Source of the DNA: a bacterium
Lineage (GTDB): Bacteria; Myxococcota; UBA727; JAUIJE01
Assembly: GCA_030431455.1 (NCBI GenBank)
Contig: JAUIJE010000001.1
Span: 682,001-746,000 of the forward strand
DNA: 64,000 nt
Reading direction: 5' to 3'
Numbering within the stretch: position 1 is the stretch's first letter; each line of letters starts with the position of its first letter. Shown here one piece after another: positions 27,048 through 34,939 of this stretch. The position numbers and the translations under genes are program-made. The notes beneath the pieces were generated by a model. That model saw nothing but the letters and a program-made list of their open reading frames with translations. It did not search any database and had not been told where the DNA came from.

Positions 27048-28358
27048 TTAGCCCGCGGATTCGCGCGGGGCCAGGACCCGCCGGAAGCTGCGCACGGTGG
27101 GCAAGAACGCGTAGAGCAGGCACACCGACAGCAACGCCAGCGCCGCGGGCGCGGGCCCCCAGAAGCGGTAGCCGACCAAGAACAGGAGCACGAAGGGCAG
27201 GGCGAACGCGGCCCGCATCGGCTTTTCGAACAGCGCGCGCCCGAGGTGGCGGTGTTGGGTCTCGAAGCTCACCATGTGCAGACACGCCAGCCCCACCGCG
27301 AAGCCCACGAACGCTTCCTCGGTGGGGAACGCGATGAGCGCACACAGGGTGATGATGCCCCCAATGGTACTGGGAACGCCCGCGAAGTAGTTGGGGTCGG
27401 CGCCCTCTTTGTGGAGGGTGAAGAACACCAGCCGGGAAATGGTGAACACCGCGTAGAAGATGCCGAGGATGGCGCCGGTGGCCCCCTCGAGGCCGAAGTA
27501 CAGGGCGACCCCGGGGGCGATGCCGTAGTTGACCCCGTCGGCGATGTCGTCGGAGTACACCCCAAAGCGGGTGCCCCCCCAGCGGCGGGCCGCGGCCCCG
27601 TCGACCCCGTCGAGGGCGCCGCCCACGAGGAGGAACAGCAGTGACAGGTCCGGCCGGCCCCGGGCGGCGGCGAGCATGGAAAAGCCCCCGCACACGAGGT
27701 TGCCGAAGGACAGCGCGTCGGCGATGAACCGCTTCTGCAGCACCTTGAGGTGGTAGAGGGCGACGGTGGCGTTGAACAGGATGTTGACCACCAGCAGCTG
27801 CGTCACCAACCGCGGGGTGATGAGCCGGCCGCCGAGGTCTTCGGACACCAGCATCAACACGAACAGGGTGGTGACGCTGATGGTGGTGCGGATGCGGTTC
27901 TCCGTCGAGCCTTTGTCCATCAAGAACAGCACCAACAAGATGCCGTCGAGGGCGAGCTTGGCCAACAGCAGGCCGGTGGGGATGACGTCGGCGGAGAAGT
28001 ACGACACCCCGAGCAACAGGGGATAGTCACAGGCCCGGTCCCAAAACCGGCCGAACCAGCTCTCCTTGTCCTGGGCGCGGGCCACCACCCCGTCGAGGTA
28101 GTCGAACAGCCCAAACACCATGAACAGCCCGACGAGGAGCGCGGGTTTGAGCGGGCCGGGCGGCGCCGTGGCCAGCACGTACAGCAGCACGGGGGTGACG
28201 AGCAGCAGCTTGCCCGCGGACAGCACGTGGGGGTGAAGGGGCAACGCGCGCCCGATGCGCTCCTCGAGCGCTTCGACAAACGCGGGTTTGGTCACCAGGC
28301 GGCGGGTCCGGCCGGTGGGGGCGACGTCGACGGGGGGCGGTGCCGACGTCGGGTTCAC
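27048..28358 (-). CDS. Tandem CDP-alcohol phosphatidyltransferase (fused, second half PssA-like)
   Basis: 436 residues and about ten membrane helices. Two complete CDP-alcohol phosphotransferase motifs (D-x2-D-G-x2-A-R-x8-G-x3-D-x3-D) are present. The first runs D86 to D111 with perfect spacing. The second runs D250 to D274 but has seven instead of eight residues between A-R and G. The second half also has phosphatidylserine-synthase features (S-F-G-N-L-x-C-G before the motif, N-Y-G-I-A-P after it). Such enzymes condense a CDP-alcohol with a second alcohol to form phospholipid head groups. GTG at 28358 overlaps the lipoprotein hydrolase stop. Two fused active sites in one chain is unusual. 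Confidence 0.85.
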   Translation of the reverse strand: MNPTSAPPPVDVAPTGRTRRLVTKPAFVEALEERIGRALPLHPHVLSAGKLLLVTPVLLYVLATAPPGPLKPALLVGLFMVFGLFDYLDGVVARAQDKESWFGRFWDRACDYPLLLGVSYFSADVIPTGLLLAKLALDGILLVLFLMDKGSTENRIRTTISVTTLFVLMLVSEDLGGRLITPRLVTQLLVVNILFNATVALYHLKVLQKRFIADALSFGNLVCGGFSMLAAARGRPDLSLLFLLVGGALDGVDGAAARRWGGTRFGVYSDDIADGVNYGIAPGVALYFGLEGATGAILGIFYAVFTISRLVFFTLHKEGADPNYFAGVPSTIGGIITLCALIAFPTEEAFVGFAVGLACLHMVSFETQHRHLGRALFEKPMRAAFALPFVLLFLVGYRFWGPAPAALALLSVCLLYAFLPTVRSFRRVLAPRESAG

Positions 28359-29536
28359 CGCTCGTACTTGTAGTTGGCGAGGCCGGGGGCGATGTCGTCG
28401 GCCGCGCGTTGGTTCATTTGGTCGTACGTGGCGGTCGAGCCCCGCAGGTGCACGTTGAAAAAGCCCACCGTGAACTGGTTGATCAAGGGGAACGCATCGT
28501 CAGGGGCGATGTTCTCTTCGCCGCAGCCGTCGTCGAGCACTTTGGCCACGTCGATGTCCAGGGCCTCGTCGAGGGCGAGCACGTCGAGGATGCACAGGTC
28601 GCTGTAGGTGAAGTGGCCCGCGGTGGGGAGCATCAGGTACTCCTTGGGGTTGGGCATGTAGGGCCACAATGAATCAGCATGGAGCGTGGGATCCAATGTC
28701 TCGTCGAGCCCCGCGGCCTGGATCGCGGTGGGGATCTCAAAATCCTCCAGCTTCACCTCGAGGCCGAGGTTGACCGGGGTGATGCCCACCGGGGTGTGGC
28801 CCACGATGGCGTCCACCCGGGCGTCGCCCCCCGCGGTGCGAAACGCGGTGAGCGCGCCCATGGAGTGGCCCACCACCCCGATGCGCTCGAGGTCGGCGAG
28901 GCCGTACAGGAAATGGTCGGGTTCGAGCTCTTCCATCACGTCGATCATGAAAGAAACATCCAACGGTCGATCAAAAATCGAGTCCAGTGTGGTCGAGATC
29001 ACCACTTCACCCTCTTCGAGGATGTCCGGCACCGTGTCGCCCTGGTGGTCGGCGCTGATCACCACATAGCCGTGGCTGGCGAGCAGCACGGTGTGGAACG
29101 TGGACTGCATCCGGATGCCGCCTTTGCCGTGGGAAAACACCACCAGCGGAAACGGCCCGCGGTCGGGCTGGACCGCCGCGTCGCGCACCGCTTCGGTGGG
29201 CATCTCGCCGAGCACTTCGGGGGCGATGCGGTCTTGCTGGCTCTCGGGCAGCTCATCCCACAGCAAGTACGTGACCCGGGGGTCGTCCTTCACCGCCGCG
29301 GTGGCCGGGTACCAGATCTCCACCGTCAGCGTGCGGGGGCCGTCCTCGGCGGGGTTGAGCCGGGTCTCGTCGACCCAGACCTCGGTGCGCACCCCGACCT
29401 GAAAGGGCCCAAACTCGCTCGGCACCGGGGCCGCGGTCTCGCTCGCGGGCGCAAACGGAATCTCTTCGAGCTCCGGGTCCGGGCCCACGCACCCCACCAA
29501 CGCGCCCGCGCACAGCAATCCAGTCCACCACTTCAT
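28355..29536 (-). CDS. Lipoprotein alpha/beta hydrolase (PAF-acetylhydrolase-like)
   Basis: 393 residues from ATG 29536 with a GGGAGG four bases upstream. The signal peptide ends in lipobox L-V-G-C. The mature part is an alpha/beta hydrolase: an oxyanion loop in V-V-F-S-H-G-K-G-G, nucleophile Ser in G-H-S-M-G, and a likely His in A-G-H-F-T. The layout resembles plasma platelet-activating-factor acetylhydrolase-like lipases, which release short acyl chains from phospholipids. The stop overlaps the GTG of the CDP-alcohol transferase gene, so a lipid-directed operon is plausible. The exact substrate is not known. Confidence 0.85.
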   Translation of the reverse strand: MKWWTGLLCAGALVGCVGPDPELEEIPFAPASETAAPVPSEFGPFQVGVRTEVWVDETRLNPAEDGPRTLTVEIWYPATAAVKDDPRVTYLLWDELPESQQDRIAPEVLGEMPTEAVRDAAVQPDRGPFPLVVFSHGKGGIRMQSTFHTVLLASHGYVVISADHQGDTVPDILEEGEVVISTTLDSIFDRPLDVSFMIDVMEELEPDHFLYGLADLERIGVVGHSMGALTAFRTAGGDARVDAIVGHTPVGITPVNLGLEVKLEDFEIPTAIQAAGLDETLDPTLHADSLWPYMPNPKEYLMLPTAGHFTYSDLCILDVLALDEALDIDVAKVLDDGCGEENIAPDDAFPLINQFTVGFFNVHLRGSTATYDQMNQRAADDIAPGLANYKYER

Positions 29537-29620
29537 GTGTCCTCCCAGGGAATCCGCGGGCCCCTCCAGCCTCACCGCGGACGATCAGGCTGGCCGACGT
29601 CGTACAGACCGTAAAGGGGG

Positions 29621-29989
29621 TCAAGCGGGCAGGCGGGTCGCGACCTGCCAGGTGTTGTCCCAGCGGTCCCGCAGGGTCGCGCGCCGGTCGCCGTAGGGCA
29701 GGTCGGTGGGGGGCTCGACCACGGTCGCACCCTGGGCCGCGGCCCGGGCCACCACCGCCTCCACGTCGGGTACGTAGACGTATAGAAATGTAGGCAGCGC
29801 TTGCCGGACCCCGCCCCCGTCGCTCACCATCACCAAGGAGCCGTCAAGCCACAGCTCGGTGGGCCGGCCGGTGCACAAGTCCCCGCGGGCACCAAACACG
29901 CTCTTCACGAATTCCACCACCCCGCTCACGTCGTCGGTGACCACCCGGGGGATCACCGCGGGCCAGCCCTCGGGGCGGTGGGCGGTCAC
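29621..29989 (-). CDS. VOC/glyoxalase-fold protein (PhnB-like)
   Basis: 122 residues. GTG at 29989 overlaps the ugd stop (GTGA), which supports this start over longer ones. The sequence has paired beta-alpha-beta-beta-beta units, with V-V-E-F-V-K-S-V-F-G-A near the N-terminus and G-A-T-V-V-E-P-P near the end, as in the PhnB/glyoxalase-bleomycin superfamily. Family members bind metals or small molecules; some are dioxygenases and others are antibiotic binders. No metal-ligand triad is obvious. It is co-transcribed with UDP-glucose dehydrogenase, with no clear functional link. Confidence 0.8.
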   Translation of the reverse strand: MTAHRPEGWPAVIPRVVTDDVSGVVEFVKSVFGARGDLCTGRPTELWLDGSLVMVSDGGGVRQALPTFLYVYVPDVEAVVARAAAQGATVVEPPTDLPYGDRRATLRDRWDNTWQVATRLPA

Positions 29990-31317
29990 GCCGACGGCTC
30001 CGCTTTTTCGCGCCCAATGCCATAGTACGTGAAGCCCTCTTTGCTCAGGTCGGCGGGGCTGTAAATGTTGCGCCCGTCGAACACCACCGCGCCCTTGAGC
30101 CGCTTTTTGATGTCCCCCCAGGCGGGCAGGCGGAACTCGGGCCACTCCGTCATCAGCACCAATGCATCTGCACCTTCCACCGCGGCATACTCGTCCTCGA
30201 CGAGCACCAGGCCGTCATCGCGACCGGAGAAGTGCGCCGCGACATTGGCCCGGGCGGCTCGGTCGTAGCCGCGGACCTTGGCCCCCGCCGACAACAACCC
30301 CTCGATGAGGCTCACCGCGGGGGCCTCGCGGATGTCGTCGGTGCGGGGCTTGAACGCCAGCCCCCACACCGCGAAGGTCTTGCCCGCCACGTCACCGTCG
30401 AAGTGGCGCAGGATCTTGGCCAGCATCACCCCGCGTTGGCGGGTGTTCACCGCGTCGACCGCCTCCATGATCGAGAGCTCGTGGCCGGCCTCCTTGCTGG
30501 TGTGGATCAAGGCCTTCACGTCCTTGGGAAAACACGAGCCCCCGTAGCCGACCCCGGCATACAAGAACGCTTTCCCGATGCGCTTGTCCGTCGAGATGCC
30601 GGTGCGGATGAGGTCGATGTTGGCGCCGACGCGTTCGCACAGGTTGGCCATGTCGTTCATGAAGGAGATGCGGGTCGCGAGCATGGCGTTGGCCGCGTAT
30701 TTGGTGAGCTCCGCGCTTTTGATGTCCATGTGGATGACGCGGTACTCGCTCAACATGAAGGGGTGGTAGATGCGGTTGAGCAGCGCCTTGGCCTTTTCGT
30801 CGTCGGCGCCGATGACGATGCGGTCCGGCTTGAGGAAGTCGTTGACCGCGTCGCCTTCCTTGAGGAACTCGGGGTTGCTGGCCACGACGATGTGGTGCGG
30901 TGAGGCCTTTTTGTGCACCAGGGCCTTGAGCTTCTCGCCGGTGCCGACGGGCACGGTGCTCTTGGTGACGATCACCAGGTCGGAGGTGGCCGCGTCGATG
31001 ACGTCCTCGGCCGCCTTGAACAGGTACGAGAGGTCAGCGCTCGCGTCGTCGCCCATGGGGGTGCCCACCGCGAGGAACACCGCGTCGGCGCCCTCGACGC
31101 CCTCCTGGGTGTCGGTGGTGAAGGTCAGCCGCTCGGCCCGGGTGTTGCTCACCAAGAGCTCTTCGAGCCCCGGCTCGTAGAACGGGATCTGGCCGTCGCG
31201 CAGGACCCGGATCTTGTCCGCGTCCACATCGATGCAGACCACGTCCAGCCCGATGTTCGCCAGGCAGGTGCCCGTGACCAACCCGACGTAACCCGTTCCC
31301 ACCACAGCAATTTTCAT
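29986..31317 (-). CDS. ugd: UDP-glucose 6-dehydrogenase
   Basis: 443 residues from ATG 31317, preceded by GAGGAG. The N-terminal Rossmann motif G-T-G-Y-V-G (residues 7-12) binds NAD+. The catalytic Cys is in G-G-S-C-F-P-K-D (about residue 262), and the C-terminal UDP-binding domain includes F-K-P-x-T-D-D-I-R. It oxidises UDP-glucose twice to UDP-glucuronate, a precursor for exopolysaccharide, capsule or lipopolysaccharide. No glycosyltransferases lie beside it here. It is transcribed away from the zinc-ribbon membrane protein. Confidence 0.95.
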   Translation of the reverse strand: MKIAVVGTGYVGLVTGTCLANIGLDVVCIDVDADKIRVLRDGQIPFYEPGLEELLVSNTRAERLTFTTDTQEGVEGADAVFLAVGTPMGDDASADLSYLFKAAEDVIDAATSDLVIVTKSTVPVGTGEKLKALVHKKASPHHIVVASNPEFLKEGDAVNDFLKPDRIVIGADDEKAKALLNRIYHPFMLSEYRVIHMDIKSAELTKYAANAMLATRISFMNDMANLCERVGANIDLIRTGISTDKRIGKAFLYAGVGYGGSCFPKDVKALIHTSKEAGHELSIMEAVDAVNTRQRGVMLAKILRHFDGDVAGKTFAVWGLAFKPRTDDIREAPAVSLIEGLLSAGAKVRGYDRAARANVAAHFSGRDDGLVLVEDEYAAVEGADALVLMTEWPEFRLPAWGDIKKRLKGAVVFDGRNIYSPADLSKEGFTYYGIGREKAEPSA

Positions 31318-31393
31318 GGCGCACTCCTCGCTGCTGCGTGTTCGCATATGGCCTGTCGCCGGGCAACCGCGTGCAAAGTGCTATTGCTGGGGG

Positions 31394-32827
31394 GTGCCGG
31401 ACGACACCGCGCCCGTCGAGGGGGAGGGCGATGCGCTCCCCGACGTCCCCGCGCCCGACGAGGTCCGCGGGGTCGTCGTCGGCGGCCGCCGGCCCCAGGG
31501 CACCGCGGCGGTGGCCCACCCCGACGAAGGCCACGTGCCCATGGCCCGGCGCAGCCGGTCCCCGTCGCGCGATGGCGCCTTGTGGATGCGCACCGCCATC
31601 GCCACCGCGGCGGCGCTGATCGGCGCGCAGGCCGCGCGCCAGGTCGGGGGCGGGTGGTGGTTGCCCGTCTGGTGGATTGCGGTGGCCGGCGTGGTCGGGG
31701 GCGTGCCGTGGGCGCGCCACGTGGGGGCGTTTTTGCGGCGCAGCGAGACGGGGCAGGACCGGCCCGCGCTCGACGAGGCCCGCGCGACGCGGGAGGTGTC
31801 GCTCACGCGACGGGGCGCGCCCCACCGACGCTGGTTTCGCTACGCGGGGTGGACGGCGTGGGCGGCGACGTTCATGGCCGCGGCCCTGGCCGAGGTGGGG
31901 TTTGGCTGGGCCGTGCCCGGCTTCGCGGTGGGGGCGGGCGCCCTCGTGGCGGCGCTGGGCGCGCCCGGGCTGTGGGCCAGCACCGGGCGGCCCCAGCTGC
32001 GCTTGCTCTCCGTGCCCCGCGCGGGGGAGAGCCTGGTCGCGGACCTGACCCTGTCCGCGCCGTTGGTGCGCTGCGAGCGGGTCGCGTGCACCCTGCGGCT
32101 GGTGGTGGAGGAAGCAGGGACATTGTTTCGCCGCGCCGACGAGGGCGAGGGCCCGTGGGGGCTCAGCTTCGACCCCGTTCGGCAGACCCGGTGGCACAAG
32201 ACCCGCCGGTTCGACCGCGAGACCTTGGGCCGCGCCACCGGCCGGCGCCTGCGGGTGGAGATGAAGATCGACGTCGACGAGCGCGACCCGTACCGGGAAA
32301 GCTCCTGGGCCGGCCGGCCGGTGAGCCAATACGAGCTCGACGTCGAGGTCGTGCCCCGGGCCCGGGCCGGGCGGCGGACCCGGCGCGCCCGCGCGCAGCG
32401 CCATACGTTTGTGATCCCGGTCTATGCCCCGCTGCGCAAACCCCCGCGCCTGATCAAGTCCCGCGACACCGCGCGCCAGGTGCGCATCGGGGAGTGCCCC
32501 CGGTGCGAGGGCCAAGCCCTCGACGAGCTGATGCGCTGCCCGCGCTGCGCGGGGGAGCTGCTCGACGAGCAAAGCGTGGAGGACCTCGCGGTGACCCGGC
32601 TGCGCCTCGAGGGGCGGGCGGACCTGATGCGCATGGTCGCGGAGTTTGGCCGCAAGTCATGCGATTGCCCCCGGTGCGGGCGGCGCATGGCCGAGGTCGC
32701 GATCAAGGGCGAGACCGTCGACCTCTGCGCGGGTTGTGGCGGGTTGTGGCTCGACGGGGGCGAATACCTGCGCATCCGGGACCGGGCCGAGCAGATGCTC
32801 ACCGTCGACGATGTGGGCGAGGGCTGA
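31394..32827 (+). CDS. Membrane protein with C-terminal zinc ribbons (TFIIB-type)
   Basis: 477 residues from GTG 31394, six bases after TATTGC. Two pairs of hydrophobic helices occupy about residues 75-110 and 155-200. A beta-rich domain of about 180 residues follows. The C-terminus carries a C-x2-C...C-x2-C zinc ribbon (C-P-R-C-E-G and C-P-R-C-A-G). A second ribbon has C-P-R-C-G-R-R-M and C-A-G-C-G-G-L-W-L-D-G-G-E. That last sequence is the signature of the zf-TFIIB-like domain of bacterial proteins, whose role is not known. Longer upstream reading lacks support. Confidence 0.8.
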   Translation: MPDDTAPVEGEGDALPDVPAPDEVRGVVVGGRRPQGTAAVAHPDEGHVPMARRSRSPSRDGALWMRTAIATAAALIGAQAARQVGGGWWLPVWWIAVAGVVGGVPWARHVGAFLRRSETGQDRPALDEARATREVSLTRRGAPHRRWFRYAGWTAWAATFMAAALAEVGFGWAVPGFAVGAGALVAALGAPGLWASTGRPQLRLLSVPRAGESLVADLTLSAPLVRCERVACTLRLVVEEAGTLFRRADEGEGPWGLSFDPVRQTRWHKTRRFDRETLGRATGRRLRVEMKIDVDERDPYRESSWAGRPVSQYELDVEVVPRARAGRRTRRARAQRHTFVIPVYAPLRKPPRLIKSRDTARQVRIGECPRCEGQALDELMRCPRCAGELLDEQSVEDLAVTRLRLEGRADLMRMVAEFGRKSCDCPRCGRRMAEVAIKGETVDLCAGCGGLWLDGGEYLRIRDRAEQMLTVDDVGEG

Positions 32828-32848
32828 GCCGGTCGGGGCCGTCAGCGG

Positions 32849-33823
32849 TCAGGGGCGCGCGTCGCAAAGTGACTGCACATAGTCCATGACCTGGTGGGAC
32901 ATGCGGTCGTCGCCCTCCCGGCCGTCGAGGCGATCGATTTCCTGGACCCCGGTGGGGCTGGTCACGTTCACCTCGGTGAGTTTGCCCCCGATGACGTCGA
33001 TGCCCACAAAGTGCAGCCCGAGCGCGAGCAACGCGGGCTTGAGCCGCGCGGCGATGGCCCGGTCGTGCTCGTCGAGCACACCCGCGGCCACGCTGCCGCC
33101 CACGTGCATGTTGGCCCGGTGGTCGGTGGCCGCGGGGATGCGCAGCAGGGCCCCGATGGGCTCGCCCCCGAGGAGGATCACGCGCTTGTCCCCGGTGCGC
33201 ACGTCCTTCAAGTAACGTTGGCACACCGCGGGGCGCCGGCCCACGTCGGTGAGCAGGTCGCAGGCCGCGTTCAGGTTCTTGTCGTCGGCGTCGAAGACCA
33301 TCACCCCCGAGCCCCCGGCGAACCCGATGGGCTTGACCACCGCTTTGCCCCATTCTTTGGTCGCGGCCACCAGCTCGGCCGGGCGCGAGCTCACGATGGT
33401 CTCGGGGCCGAGCTCGGGGGCGAACAGCCCGAAGAGTTTTTCGTTGGCCACCCGCAGGCCGTCGGGCCGGTTCATCATCACCGTCTTTTTCGGGTCGTGC
33501 CGGTCGAGCATCATCGTCGCGAGCATGAACACCTCGTCGACGGGCGGGTCCTTGCGCATCCAGATCACGTCGAAGTCGTCGAACGCCATCTTGCGCTCGT
33601 CGTGCACCCGGTGGTGTTCGCCCCCTTTTTGGCCCGGACGAAAGACCTCGACCGGCCGGCAATAGGCCGAACCCTTGTCCTGGTGGGACACGAGGTCGCC
33701 GATGGCGCAGAGGAAGTTCTCGTGACCGCGGCGGGTGGTCTCGAGGAGGAAATCAAAGCTGGTGTCCGCGTCGGGGTTCACCCCTCCGAGCGGGTCCATG
33801 ACGAACAGGTGGCGCAACGACAT
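32849..33823 (-). CDS. gshB: Glutathione synthetase
   Basis: A 324-residue ATP-grasp enzyme that joins gamma-glutamylcysteine and glycine. It has the N-terminal F-V-M-D-P-L and D-T-S segment, W-M-R-K-D-P-P-V-D, and the ATP-binding V-V-K-P-I-G-F-A-G-G-S-G loop. The closing N-V-T-S-P-T-G-x-Q-E-I carries the Mg2+ ligand Asn. Length matches proteobacterial GshB (about 315). ATG 33823 is preceded by TATCGC seven bases away and no Shine-Dalgarno. It lies 60 bases downstream of the EI24-like gene on the same strand. The matching first enzyme gshA is divergent about 1.1 kb away. Confidence 0.94.
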   Translation of the reverse strand: MSLRHLFVMDPLGGVNPDADTSFDFLLETTRRGHENFLCAIGDLVSHQDKGSAYCRPVEVFRPGQKGGEHHRVHDERKMAFDDFDVIWMRKDPPVDEVFMLATMMLDRHDPKKTVMMNRPDGLRVANEKLFGLFAPELGPETIVSSRPAELVAATKEWGKAVVKPIGFAGGSGVMVFDADDKNLNAACDLLTDVGRRPAVCQRYLKDVRTGDKRVILLGGEPIGALLRIPAATDHRANMHVGGSVAAGVLDEHDRAIAARLKPALLALGLHFVGIDVIGGKLTEVNVTSPTGVQEIDRLDGREGDDRMSHQVMDYVQSLCDARP

Positions 33824-33883
33824 GCCGGGAGCGATAGCAGTCCGGTCCCGGCCGCGCCACGGCACGCGATCTCGACCGCGGCC

Positions 33884-34756
33884 TTACGCCAGCTGCGCGA
33901 GCTTTTGGCGGTCCTCGTCCTGCAAGAGGCTCGGCGCGTGGCCGTAGGCGGCGAGGGCGAGGTGGTGGCGGGTCGCGCCCACGACCAAAAACGGCATCGT
34001 GATCGGCACGAACATCATCAGCCAGCTCGCGGCCCCAAACCCGAGGTGGGTGGCCTTGTGTTGAAACACGTGGTGGACCCGCTCGGTGCCGCGCACCTTG
34101 TGGCGGGCGAGGGAGGCATTTTTGAGCTCGACCGCGAGGAACATCCACGACCACAGGCTGCCCGCGGCCGAGCCGATGAGCGAGCCGATGCCGGGCACGA
34201 GGCCGACGACGAAAATCGCCACCACCCCGATGAGGTAGATGGCCAGGCGCACGAGGGTGAGCGCGAGCTCTTGGCCCATGTCCTGGGCGAAGCTCGCCCA
34301 GGTGAACGGCTCGGCCACCGAGCGGCCGAGCACAAGCTCCTCGGTGCGCTCGCTCATCATGTCGAAGAACGGCCCGTTGATGATGTTGCCCAGGGTGACG
34401 CTGGCGACAAAACCGATCACAAAGATGAGCAGCACCGCGAGGATGGCGACGAGGATGCGCAACAAGAACGCCCCCGCCTCCGCCATCCATTGCACAAACG
34501 CGGCCCACCAACCGCTGTCGCTCGACGGGGACACGTCCACCGCGGCCCAGCCCACGATGGTGTCGTAGAAGGAAAAGCCCAGCCACACCATGCCGATGAA
34601 CAGCACGATGTTGACCGCGATGGGGATGAGCGCGAGCTGGAACAGCCGGCGGTGCTTGAGGGTGAAGCCGATGCCCGAAAAGGCAAAGCCGGCCCCGGCG
34701 AAGAACCGGGCGAGCACGCCCTGTTCGGTCAAATCCTGGAACGTCTCGTTGGCCAT
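33884..34756 (-). CDS. EI24/CysZ-family integral membrane protein
   Basis: About 290 residues with at least four long hydrophobic helices (around residues 40-65, 95-130, 190-215 and 250-270). It has the family's N-P/N-G-P-F-F-D-x-M-S-E-R-x-E loop (I-I-N-G-P-F-F-D-M-M-S-E-R-T-E). CysZ is a sulfate permease; EI24-type proteins of other bacteria are uncharacterised. The place between gshA and gshB makes sulfur supply for cysteine and glutathione an attractive but unproven role. The start is uncertain: ATG 34756 has an AGG directly before it, and ATG 34768 would add four residues. Confidence 0.8.
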   Translation of the reverse strand: MANETFQDLTEQGVLARFFAGAGFAFSGIGFTLKHRRLFQLALIPIAVNIVLFIGMVWLGFSFYDTIVGWAAVDVSPSSDSGWWAAFVQWMAEAGAFLLRILVAILAVLLIFVIGFVASVTLGNIINGPFFDMMSERTEELVLGRSVAEPFTWASFAQDMGQELALTLVRLAIYLIGVVAIFVVGLVPGIGSLIGSAAGSLWSWMFLAVELKNASLARHKVRGTERVHHVFQHKATHLGFGAASWLMMFVPITMPFLVVGATRHHLALAAYGHAPSLLQDEDRQKLAQLA

Positions 34757-34863
34757 CCTGCTCAACATGGGGGAGGGGACGGCGTCCGGCAAGACCGGAT
34801 CCTCGCCGCGGACCCTCGGGCGCGCAGCGCCACTCTCCCCACTTGGGTTCGCCCACGCGCGTG

Positions 34864-34887
34864 GCGCTCCCCGCGGGCGGGGGGCGC
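34864..34887. other. Hairpin in the gshA/EI24 divergent region
   Basis: GCGCTCCCC and GGGGGGCGC pair (one G-T) around a GCGGGC loop, about 50 bases before the gshA start and 100 before the EI24 start. It could be a leader structure for the EI24-like gene or an operator. No role can be assigned. Confidence 0.3.
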
Positions 34888-34927
34888 GCGAAACGAGAAA
34901 TCCACAGACGAACCCTGACCCCATCGC

Positions 34928-34933
34928 TAGGGT
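34928..34933 (+). promoter_or_regulatory. -10-like box of gshA, leaderless
   Basis: TAGGGT lies exactly six bases before the gshA ATG. There is no ribosome site in between and no clear -35. Confidence 0.35.
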
Positions 34934-34939
34934 CCGCCC

